Origin: Nothopassalora personata
Lineage: Eukaryota; Ascomycota; Dothideomycetes; Mycosphaerellales; Mycosphaerellaceae
Length of the DNA stretch: 64,000 nucleotides
Direction: 5' to 3'
Assembly (NCBI GenBank): GCA_033816765.1
Contig: CM066295.1
Coordinates: forward strand, 558,001 to 622,000
In this document: piece after piece, positions 55,908 through 64,000 of the stretch
Layout: each line of letters begins with the position of its first letter
Numbering within the stretch: position 1 is the first letter of the stretch
The notes under the pieces: generated by a model
What the model saw: only the letters and a program-made list of their open reading frames with translations
Database searches by the model: none
Told to the model about the DNA's origin: nothing
Program-made: the position numbers and the translations under genes

Positions 55908-58022
55908 ATGGACGCTGTTAGCATCATTGCTCACGATGCTGAGAATGCCGTCAAGGATGCCCTCGCTCTGACACCTGCGAGTGCAGCGGCTGCATTTCAC
56001 TCCATCGCAAACCAGGAGATATACGAAAGATCTGTTCATCAGCCACGGGCGGCTGGTCTGGGTGCCGATGGATCATTCAATGCCTCCTCGATATTGGCAA
56101 GACAGCAGCAATACAAAGTCCAGGTCATTGCTTCAACCTTCTCGAGCTGTAGCATACTTGCGGCACTATGTGCGATTTATTGGTTCTGTATGATGAGGCG
56201 GAACTTTCGGAGAGACCTGGTGCTACTATTGATCTGTGGCGACTTCTGGAAGGCGGCTTGGTTCCTGGTATTCTCTGCGACCACTCTTGGCCACGGCCAT
56301 ATCGAAACAGCATCATCGTTCTGTCAAGCTAGTGGATACTTCTTGCAGGTCGGACTGGAGGCATGCGACGTTGCAATACTCTTCATGAGCTTGCACATGT
56401 CACTGCAGATCTTCCCGCCGAAGGACTCATTCTTGGGGCACGACGGTCTTTACCGCGTGCGATATTACGTCCTTGCAGCTTGGATTACTATACCCAACTT
56501 CATGTCATCATTGGCGTTCGTCAACCAGGGCGACGCATTCGTATCGCAGGGTGGCTTCTGCTCGCTGCCTATACGGCCTTTCTGGTACCGATTGGCTCTC
56601 TCCTGGATTCCGCGCTACCTCGTCTGGATATATGTAATGTGGGTCGCTATCCGAATATACCGCCATGTTGGGTACGAATTCAAAGTCTTTGGACAGGTCA
56701 GGGATCAGAGCTCGAGCATCGGTATGATGGGCGCATCCACCAACAACACCAACCCAGCAGACGTTGCTGTGCCCATGCACAACACCCAGTCCTCCAGGTC
56801 TGATGCAGCGACAGTGGAGAAGCAGGCCGGCGGTGGTGATGATGAGATTGCTCCAGAAGACGATTCAATGACCAACCATACGCCACCTGGTACCCTCAGA
56901 TTGAATGTACACAACCCAAATCGTCGACAGTCTGCTCCAAGCTGGGCTTTGCCGTTCGGGCTACCCCAGGCGGACCCTCTCGTAGGATCGTCAAACAACC
57001 CACCGAGGAGTAAGAGCAACCCATGCTCTCGCCGAGGAAGTAAACAGATTGGCGCAGGAATGAGCGCAGAAGACTTCGCGCCTCCGCCTCCTCTAACAAT
57101 CGACCCCCATCGTGGCTCAGTCTCAACTGTGGTCTCCTTGAAATCCTCTGGCGGCCACTCCTCGTGGGACACAACAACACCGACACTGGCTCCCATTACA
57201 GAACAACATACCGCCGCAAGTCCGACCCAACCTGAACCCAACGACGCCGCAAGCCGTGCTCTCCAACAGCGCCGTAAAGCCATCCAGCGACAACTCCGTC
57301 TCCTCTTCATCTACCCTGTGGTCTACCTCTTCCTCTGGATCCTCCCATTCGTGGCCCACGCTCTTAACTACAGCAACCATTTCGCCCAGCACCCCATTTT
57401 TGCGATCAGCGCCCTCAGCATCTTCTGCCAGAACATCATGGGTCTTGCCGATGTCACGATTTTCTGCTGGAGAGAAAAGCCATGGAGGCATATTCCCGGG
57501 AGTGATGGGACGTTCATCGGAAGTTTCTGTTTCTGGCAATTCCTTTTCGGCAAGCGGTGGTTGGAGCACAGGAGGAAGAGTAGCGCTCCCAGCAACCAAG
57601 GCTTACACTATCGCGGAGAGAAACAGGACAGCAAGGCTGGACTTCTGGGAACCATCAAATGCTGGAGCACCAGCATCTCCGGCAAGGCCACCGAGCCTCG
57701 TCCCTCAGAGGCATCCATCAAACCTCCACGGACGAGGACATCCGCTCCTCCTATGCATCGCCGGACCCACAGCGGCGGTAGTGATCGCCGCATCATGCAA
57801 GCGGAGCAAGCGCATGAACGCCTCGCACTTGAGAGGGCAGAGTGGGACTGGCATCGGCAAAGCTTCAACGAGCGGAGGACGAGCGTTGTCAGCGGCACGC
57901 CGAAAGATGCAGAGTTACAAGCTTCGCTGCGGTCATCACCTCCACCTCCGCCGCAGAGGAAGGAGTGGTGGGATAGACATATGAGTGTGGGCGATGACTT
58001 GCATGATGATGCGAGTCCGTGA
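55908..58022 (+). CDS. Git3-type seven-transmembrane receptor (Gpr1/glucose-receptor-like)
   Basis: One exon, 704 residues from ATG 55908, the first ATG in frame. The N-terminal extracellular part (about 75 residues) precedes five membrane helices. Conserved points include LLLICGDFWKAAWFLVFS, a FCQASGYFLQVGLEACDVAILFMSLH stretch and FGFCSLP-like SQGGFCSLPIRPFWYR. A cytosolic loop of about 230 residues, Ser/Pro-rich, follows. The Git3 C-terminal domain then starts RQLRLLFIYPVVYLFLW with the last two helices, ending IFCWREKPWRHIPGSDG. A long charged tail completes it. Family members sense glucose or other nutrients and signal through G-alpha to cAMP; ligand here unknown. Confidence 0.9.
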   Translation: MDAVSIIAHDAENAVKDALALTPASAAAAFHSIANQEIYERSVHQPRAAGLGADGSFNASSILARQQQYKVQVIASTFSSCSILAALCAIYWFCMMRRNFRRDLVLLLICGDFWKAAWFLVFSATTLGHGHIETASSFCQASGYFLQVGLEACDVAILFMSLHMSLQIFPPKDSFLGHDGLYRVRYYVLAAWITIPNFMSSLAFVNQGDAFVSQGGFCSLPIRPFWYRLALSWIPRYLVWIYVMWVAIRIYRHVGYEFKVFGQVRDQSSSIGMMGASTNNTNPADVAVPMHNTQSSRSDAATVEKQAGGGDDEIAPEDDSMTNHTPPGTLRLNVHNPNRRQSAPSWALPFGLPQADPLVGSSNNPPRSKSNPCSRRGSKQIGAGMSAEDFAPPPPLTIDPHRGSVSTVVSLKSSGGHSSWDTTTPTLAPITEQHTAASPTQPEPNDAASRALQQRRKAIQRQLRLLFIYPVVYLFLWILPFVAHALNYSNHFAQHPIFAISALSIFCQNIMGLADVTIFCWREKPWRHIPGSDGTFIGSFCFWQFLFGKRWLEHRRKSSAPSNQGLHYRGEKQDSKAGLLGTIKCWSTSISGKATEPRPSEASIKPPRTRTSAPPMHRRTHSGGSDRRIMQAEQAHERLALERAEWDWHRQSFNERRTSVVSGTPKDAELQASLRSSPPPPPQRKEWWDRHMSVGDDLHDDASP

Positions 58023-58781
58023 CGAGGCATATGATGTGTATGATAGATTGGCGATGATACCCCACGAATGATCAAAAGATATACTAGATGGTCTCTGTCT
58101 TCTCGCAGCACTTCGCTGAGGTGAGGTGAAGTCTTGCTGTGAGGCTTGTTGAGTCGAGAGGCCTGCAAGTATGGTTGCAGGGTATCCCGGCCTTTGCAGC
58201 CTTTGCCACAACCCGGTGCTTCGGCCTGCTGGCACGGTTGAGGCAGCGTGGCAGTCACGTTGTCCAGAAACTTGTAACTCTGGTATGCTGCACTAAACTT
58301 CATCAGGCAAACCGAATCCTTCAGCAAGAGGATGATCGATATGCAAGCTACAACGAGGCTACCAGCATCCTCGCATCTGCTGTGCAGTGCGCGATCTGCT
58401 GGGGAAATCCGCAAAGAACGACCGGTGGGTACCCAGTAAGCTACCAGCCTCTTAAAGAAGCACGTATAGCAATCACCACGACATCCAAAATCGTCTCCAC
58501 AGCTCCCCACGCCATAGCACCTTAACGCACTCCTTCCAAACAGGCCTCCAATGCCAACGATCAACAAGAAGTCAAGCCAAGAACTCAAATGGGTTTTCCC
58601 ATTCATGGAAGCTCGACGAGCTGAGCTGGAAAGCACGCACCGAGCCATGCATGATCCAGATCAAAGCACTGCTAAATCTTCCAAGACCTACCTTCCCCAT
58701 TCCATTCCTCCACTCAAGAATGACTTCTCCTTCCTCCGCCATACCGTCCCTAGTGATCCGCCTCCACCACTCATCGCAGTA
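58023..58781. other. Intergenic, nothing recognised
   Basis: A long minus-strand frame spans 57608-58648, but it mostly mirrors the receptor gene in another frame and has no domain. Rest is unique sequence with likely promoter of the secreted protein gene. Confidence 0.45.
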
Positions 58782-59318
58782 ATGAAGTTCAGACATGTCT
58801 CACATGTCTGCCAATCAATCACACTAGTCTTCCTCCTCCTCTTACACCTTCCCCTCGCAGTCTCCGCCCAAACCGGCCATTCCGCGTCCAACGAGAACTG
58901 CCTCTGCAACCGATCCTTCTCCAACGCCAACGAAATAGGCCTCCACTACTACAACCCCCACGTCGACGGAGGCGCGCAACCTTCCCAACCTAACAACACC
59001 TCCGGGCACACCCGGCTTATCGGCATTCACGCCACAATCGCCGCAACGAACCAAACCCGCTTCGCCTATACTGTCTGGATCACCCCCGATGGCGCCAACT
59101 ACCCCGATGGTCTCAGCTTGGGGTACGGTGTTTGCGGGATGGTGCTGGGGCCTTTGGCAGGAAGGACGCATCGGAGGGGACAGAGCGATTATGGGAGACG
59201 TTTGACGAGATCTGTGTTGGCGCGGTGTACAAGGCGGCGGAGAAGCGTGCGCTGGACTGGAACCCGGAAGCGCCCTACACTGCTATCTCGGAGTGAGATT
59301 CGTGAGAAGAGCCAGTAG
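58782..59318 (+). CDS. Small secreted protein, 3' end uncertain
   Basis: From ATG 58782 a clear signal peptide (SITLVFLLLLHLPLAVSA) is followed by a mature chain of about 95-150 residues with CLCN and GVCG Cys. It has several N-glycosylation sites and a WITPDGANYP segment. An in-frame region upstream (from 58551) exists, but the signal peptide argues for 58782. The end is unclear: near 59155 the frame turns Arg-rich, while a frame one base off continues with a well-behaved WETFDEIC segment and stops at about 59293, so an intron or indel is likely there. No family recognised; a candidate secreted effector or cell-wall protein. Confidence 0.55.
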   Translation: MKFRHVSHVCQSITLVFLLLLHLPLAVSAQTGHSASNENCLCNRSFSNANEIGLHYYNPHVDGGAQPSQPNNTSGHTRLIGIHATIAATNQTRFAYTVWITPDGANYPDGLSLGYGVCGMVLGPLAGRTHRRGQSDYGRRLTRSVLARCTRRRRSVRWTGTRKRPTLLSRSEIREKSQ

Positions 59319-59501
59319 TAGTACGTGTACATGTGTGGCTTGGCCTCGAGTGCTGCTTATGCTTCCGTGATTCTATCTCTTCGATATGGTTCGACCTGTC
59401 ATGCGTGGTGGTGGTCAAGGACATGGGTAGGACGAGTCCGTGGTCATCCGCGCATGATGGTATAAGAAGGGCTTTGCATTGCAGACAGCGGCCTTGACAG
59501 C

Positions 59502-59597
59502 ATGATCCAGGCAGCCCTTGGTGCAGTAACCATGATCGTCATCTTCTCCATCCTAGTCGTGCTCATTACCTTCGTGCTGCAGAGAATCTTGGGTTAG
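59502..59597 (+). CDS. Candidate 31-residue single-span membrane microprotein
   Basis: ATG at 59502, stop TAG at 59595-59597, 31 residues. After MIQAALG the chain is one hydrophobic helix (TMIVIFSILVVLITF) ending in a basic VLQRILG. Size and layout are like small subunits of membrane complexes, for example OST4 of oligosaccharyltransferase, but the sequence is not one I can match. It sits 177 bp upstream of the threonine synthase start on the same strand. It could instead be an upstream ORF of that transcript or chance. Confidence 0.35.
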   Translation: MIQAALGAVTMIVIFSILVVLITFVLQRILG

Positions 59598-59774
59598 GAT
59601 GTGAATGTGAATGTCAAAGGCGTTTGGTGGGAAGGCTCGGCATTGTCGTCGGTCTCTGCAGGCGCCGATCTCGCGGGGAATTATTGACCGGCGGACAGAC
59701 ATTGACTCAGGCTTTCGTGAACAATACTACCCTACACCACTCACCACACAATCGCGCAACCACAGTCACACAGT

Positions 59775-61574
59775 ATGGTCGCCCACTCGCCCTCTCAGCG
59801 CTACCTGTCCACCAGAGGCGGCAGCTACGATGTACGTACGTACTGCATGCACCAATTGCAATGCATTTGACACGTAAATGCCCCTCTCCGGGAGGCACGT
59901 ACAGTATACAGCATTGGAGCTTACACTCACCAAGCACTTCTCTAGCTCTCCTTCGAGACCGTCGTTCTGAAAGGCCTTGCCCAAGATGGCGGCCTGTTCA
60001 TTCCCGAGGAGATCCCGCTGCTGCCCAGCGATTTCCTGACCAAATGGAGGGACTACACGTTTCAAGAGCTGGCCTTTGAGATTTTCTCGCTGTACATTAG
60101 CAGAGAGGAGATTCCGGGGCAAGATCTGAAGACGATCATCGAGAAGAGCTACGGCACTTTTAGAGCGAAGGACGTTACACCCATCATAACCTTGGACGAG
60201 GGTAAGAAGGTGCATCTGCTTGAACTTTTCCACGGACCGACATTTGCATTCAAAGATGTTGCGCTGCAATTCGTGGGCAATCTATTCGAGTATTTTCTCG
60301 TGAGGAAGAACAAGGGCAAGGAAGGTGCGAACCGCGAGCACTTGACAGTCATCGGAGCGACGAGCGGTGATACTGGCTCAGCAGCCATCTACGGTCTGCG
60401 AGGGAAGCAGGATGTTAGCGTCTTCATCATGTATCCGAAGGGCAAGGTGAGCCCGATCCAAGAGGCACAGATGACGACTGTGACGGATCCGAACGTACAC
60501 AATCTGGCTGTGGAAGGTACCTTCGATGATTGCCAGGACATCCTCAAGACGCTCTTCGCCGATGAGGACCTGAACTCTACGCACAAGCTTGGTGCGGTGA
60601 ATAGTATCAACTGGGCGCGCATCCTCGCACAGATCACCTACTACCTTCACTCCTACTTTTCGCTCGCGAAACAGCTCAACCAAGAACAGCCGAAAGCACG
60701 ATTCGTGGTACCGACTGGCAACTTCGGCGACATTCTTGCAGGCTACTTTGCGACACGCATGGGACTTCCGACTGAGAAACTTGTCATTGCGACGAACGAG
60801 AATGATATTCTGCACCGGTTCTGGAAGACTGGCAGGTACGAGAAACGGGCCAAGGACGGGGGCAAGGCCAATGGCGTGAAAGAGGCAGATGGAGCAAAGG
60901 CAGACCCTAGTGGTGTTCAGATGACATACGCACCGGCCATGGACATCCTGGTCAGCTCCAACTTCGAACGGCTGCTGTGGTATTTGGCGTATCAGACGAG
61001 TGATGTGGAAGAGGTCAACAGAAGGCGGATGCAAGCCGGTGAAAAGGTCAAGACCTGGTTACAACAGCTCAAGCAAGATGGTGGTTTCGCTGTGGAGAGT
61101 GCAATCTTGGAAGCTGCGAAGAAGGACTTCGAATCAGAAAGAGTCAGCGACGAGGAGACGATCGACACCATAAAGCACATCTACAGCCAACGGCTCTCGA
61201 GCTCGAAGGCTCTCGTGAATGGCTCTGCGAGTGGCACGACCAAACCAGCCACGACGGGCACCTCGAGAGACGGGCACTACATCCTCGATCCACACTCGGC
61301 TATTGGCATTGCGGCGACACTACGGTCTTTGGAGGGCAATGGCAAGGGCATCGATCACATTTCGCTCGCAACAGCGCATCCCGCAAAGTTCTCGCATGCT
61401 GTGGAGCTCGCATTGAAGGACCAGCCCGGATTCAGCTTCGATACTGTTCTGCCCGAGCAATTTATCGGTCTGGACAAGATGGAGAAGCGTATCACTGAAA
61501 GCAAGGCGGACTTCAAGCAAGTGCGCGAGATTGTGAAGCAGGAGGTCGAGCAGGAGTTGAAAGGACAACGGTAG
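59775..61574 (+). CDS. THR4: Threonine synthase
   Basis: Two exons (59775-59831 and 59946-61574, intron with GTACGT donor and CTCTAG acceptor) give 561 residues. The start reads RYLSTRGGSYD, completed after the intron by LSFETVVLKGLAQDGGLFIPEEIP, typical of fungal threonine synthase. FHGPTFAFKD near residue 122 carries the PLP-binding lysine; VIGATSGDTGSAA binds the cofactor phosphate; a FVVPTGNFGDILAGYFATRMG loop follows. It converts O-phosphohomoserine to threonine in the cytosol. Length slightly exceeds yeast Thr4 because of a Gly/Ala/Lys-rich loop near residues 320-335 and a Ser/Thr-rich loop near 435-460. Confidence 0.94.
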
Positions 61575-62273
61575 AACTGTTCTCCGGAAGACACAATTGC
61601 TGCTGCTGTGGCTGCATCTGGTCAGGCAATGATGGACATGGGTTGACTTTCGGGATGGTTGATGGCGTTATGAATAGATGTGTTGGCAAACGCTACGCTG
61701 CCATTGGTGGTATTATGCAGGCATGAGGGTAAGGGCACTGCTCCCTGGTGTGCTGATCGATATAGACACGAAGCACTTTTGGGCACTTCTTTGAGGACCG
61801 CAGACTCCCTGTAGCATAGTCATCGTCGCTCGATTGCCAAACGGAGGCTCGACCTACTGCTTGAAGATCGCCCTGTTGTTGCGTCGTAACCTCACAGTCT
61901 TGAGGCCTTACGACGGCCTATCGACTGTTAGCTGGCAACCTCTAGAGCCGGATAAATTTGCTTCATCCCTGTCTCGTACAGACCAGACCGAGATGGCACT
62001 TGGATTTAATTCTCTCTGCACGTAATCGTGTCACGATCATTGAGGTCAGATCGGAGGTAGCAGCCGCCAAGAATTAGATTACTTCGATTAGTCATCTTCA
62101 GTCTTTTCTCTTTCTAGATTAGATATACATACACGATACACTAAAACTGTGAAAACACCCTTATGAGCTCAATATCCGTACCAATTAACTTTCTATAACG
62201 TGATATTCGTGACTCCCGGTAAGCATCCACGCCCGAGTAGCTTCAGCAATTCATCCTGCAATGCACCCTCATA
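61575..62273. other. Intergenic, AT-rich in part, nothing recognised
   Basis: Between threonine synthase and the F-box-like gene. AT-rich near 62090-62200. No coding domain or RNA. Confidence 0.45.
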
Positions 62274-62698
62274 CTAGAACGCCCACCTAATCGCGCCCGG
62301 CTTCATGTCGAGCCTGCGCTCCACATCCTTCTCCGTCATCACACTACCGTACAGGCTGTGCAAGAAAGTGACGTTCCGAATCTCCTTGCGCATCTCAGTG
62401 GAACGTCGCTCTAGCCATAGCGATGCGCTGCCGAGCCCGAGGAAGCGGAACATGCTGTGTCTGTAGTAGGGCTTGAGAGCTTCGTTGTAGGTCTGGCGGC
62501 AGACCAGCACTATAGACTTGTTGTGCCTTGTAGCGCAGTGCAGTGCGTCGATTGCCTCGTTGTCGAAGATGAGACTGCAGGCAGTCAGCGGATCTTGGCG
62601 TTTGCTAAGAGCAAGGGTTTGACGGACTCGTAGATCATATCTCGCAGCTCCCGAGGAAGCGTCAGGAAGGTTGGCTTGTGCTGCGATGGTGTGGCCAT
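62274..62698 (-). CDS. Small F-box-like/2EXR-type protein
   Basis: Two exons (62628-62698 and 62274-62574) joined by a 53-nt intron with CTGAC branch and CTGCAG acceptor give 123 residues. It starts MATPSQHKPTFLTLPRELRDMIYD, the typical opening of the abundant fungal proteins annotated as F-box or 2EXR domain. The second exon has VLVCRQTYNEALKPYYR, the next conserved helix of the family. It is much shorter than usual members (often over 200 residues). Function unknown; ubiquitin-ligase adaptor is only a family-level guess. A broken relative lies just upstream on the same strand. Confidence 0.7.
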
Positions 62699-63539
62699 TC
62701 TAGGATTGTTTGGGCTCACATCAGGTTGCTGGTGATTGTCCATGAGGGCTCAAGTCGCGGAGCTCTTAATCGAGCTGTAATAAGCGTCCGCAGCCCTTTA
62801 TCTGAATCGTCTCCCACACACCAGGGATTGAGTCTACTCCAGCAGCACGAAGCTCTGTGGCTGGCTGCATGAGAACACGCAAGCATGATCCACATCTCAC
62901 GAACCCGCCCCTTGGCCTCAGCGGGCAGCCTTCGCCACCACCATTCACATGCACTTTCACCTCAAGAACTCGATTTCCTGACCTCCCACCACTCGCCAAA
63001 ACTGCAAAAGAGAAGTCGACAGCCCAACGCGAAGTCGGACCGAAACGGACATTCATCAGTGCCTGTTTGAAATGTCGATGATAGAAAAGGCGCAAAGTAC
63101 TTTTATCATCTTGATTTACAACCTCATCAATCGAAATTGATGGATCAAGGCATGGTGGGTTAGCAGGGGTGGAGCATAACCCCTATCTAATGGGTTACTG
63201 ATGGATCATGCTCCTAAAGACTTACCGTCGCATCAAATTGCCGGTTGTGCCGGTACGAGATTCTGACACGGAGGTAGCTCCTATGCTATGGAGATGCCCT
63301 GGCCGCTGGGGTTGAAGCCTTTGGATTCCAAGTCTGCATGGACGTTTTTCCATCAGATTTGTACTCTTGATCTGCGCGGACTTGCTGCCTGTGTGGTCGC
63401 CATATCCTCCCTGGAGCACCATCTTGCACCTCGACCCAGCTCCCATCATCTGCCCTTCGCGTCATCACACCGTCCTAGAGGACGAGATCGAGAGCCCGTA
63501 GTCGAAAGCTCGCCAGGCGCGCCAAGTACAGGCTGTGGC
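62699..63539. other. Gap between the F-box-like gene and its decayed paralogue
   Basis: No supported gene. Short frames on both strands lack domains. Distal exons of the decayed paralogue could extend into 63220-63539. Confidence 0.4.
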
Positions 63540-63869
63540 GGATGTCCGTGAGTGCCAAACGAGCCTCGCGAGGTAGCGGCTTGAGCTATCGCAGGTTGCT
63601 CCCGTACGTGTCCCAGAACACTGTGTGCCGATAGTACAGTATTCGAGCTTCGTGATGGATTTTGCGGCAGGTGGTTAGTAGGCCTGCATTGAGCTGTGGC
63701 GATGACTGCTTATCTTTCATTTCCAGATTTCGTGCGACAAAGCGTAACTACGGTCGGTCAGTCGTGCGTTAGGTAATGGTTATGTAGAGGTGGAAGTACT
63801 CATACATGATGTCTCGAAGCTCCTGCAGCAGGGCGAGCAACGGCGGCGGAACAGTACTGTTGTCGCCAT
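63540..63869 (-). pseudogene. Decayed paralogue of the neighbouring F-box-like gene
   Basis: Minus strand from ATG 63869. A LLALLQELRDIMYEYF stretch matches the opening helix of the family, but it is one base out of frame with the ATG. Further on LLTTCRKIHHEARILYYRH matches the VCRQTYNEALKPYYRH segment of the neighbour, then a stop follows at about 63577. The order and spacing resemble the intact neighbour at 62274-62698, so this looks like a tandem duplicate disabled by indels. Confidence 0.65.
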
Positions 63870-64000
63870 TCTAGATGTTGGCGTGTCAGGAAGATTCAAT
63901 TCGCTCGGTGAGAAAAGCCTTGCTTGGTCACAAACACCGTGAACCATAGTCACCACATGTGATGGCAGCTCTTCGCCACCCATCATCCACGACCCTAGGA
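63870..64000. other. Right edge of window
   Basis: Too short to assign; no gene seen. Confidence 0.4.

Noticed and set aside
57608..58648. 346-codon minus-strand frame at the 3' end of the receptor gene
   Set aside because: It mirrors the Git3-type receptor exon in another frame, has a Cys/Arg-rich composition without domains, and the plus-strand gene has clear motifs over the same bases.

Overview
The window looks like filamentous ascomycete nuclear DNA (Pezizomycotina; a Dothideomycete such as a Mycosphaerella relative is my guess). Genes are split by short introns of about 45-60 nt with GTAAGT-like donors, CTAAC/CTGAC branch sites and CAG/TAG acceptors. The proteins are fungal types: Zn2Cys6, bZIP and C2H2 regulators, a Git3-type GPCR, GH92 mannosidase, Trs85, and a CmcJ/AsaB-like oxygenase. 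The left end carries transposon wreckage with the footprint of repeat-induced point mutation (RIP): CpA/TpG depleted, TpA enriched, Gln codons turned to stops.

Layout. 1-7.6 kb: RIP-destroyed repeats, namely a Ty3/gypsy chromovirus (+), an unrecognised repeat ORF (-), a Tc1/mariner-like transposase (-) and a possible LTR remnant. 7.66-11.51 kb: a young Ty1/copia derivative with 145-bp LTRs identical by eye, 5-bp target duplication and an open Gag-protease-integrase frame but no reverse transcriptase or RNase H. 12-20 kb: an accessory block with an unrecognised gene and two divergent, related coiled-coil genes (479 and 762 aa) that resemble alpha-helical pore-forming proteins; the divergent intergenic region carries repeat debris. 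21-25 kb: a DUF4385 gene, a broken SprT-like gene and a cysteine synthase-like/rhodanese fusion. 26-31 kb: MFS transporter, peroxisomal dienoyl-CoA isomerase-like gene and CmcJ/AsaB-like oxygenase. 32-36.5 kb: a NirA-like zinc-cluster regulator and a bZIP protein with three internal repeats. 37-43 kb: an apparent CCA-adding enzyme/TTI2 fusion divergent from TRS85. 44-61.6 kb: GH92 mannosidase, Yvc1-like TRP channel, C2H2 regulator, Git3-type receptor, a small secreted protein, a 31-residue membrane microprotein candidate and threonine synthase. 62-64 kb: one small F-box-like gene and a decayed paralogue.

How the genes fit together. Core housekeeping functions (tRNA CCA addition, TTT complex, TRAPPIII, threonine synthesis) sit among accessory genes. 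The 12-20 kb block beside the transposons is the most unusual part. The 26-36 kb block has a transporter, tailoring-type enzymes and a regulator but no polyketide, peptide or terpene synthase in view. All gene models are hand-read from sequence; splice sites are predictions and no database search was run.
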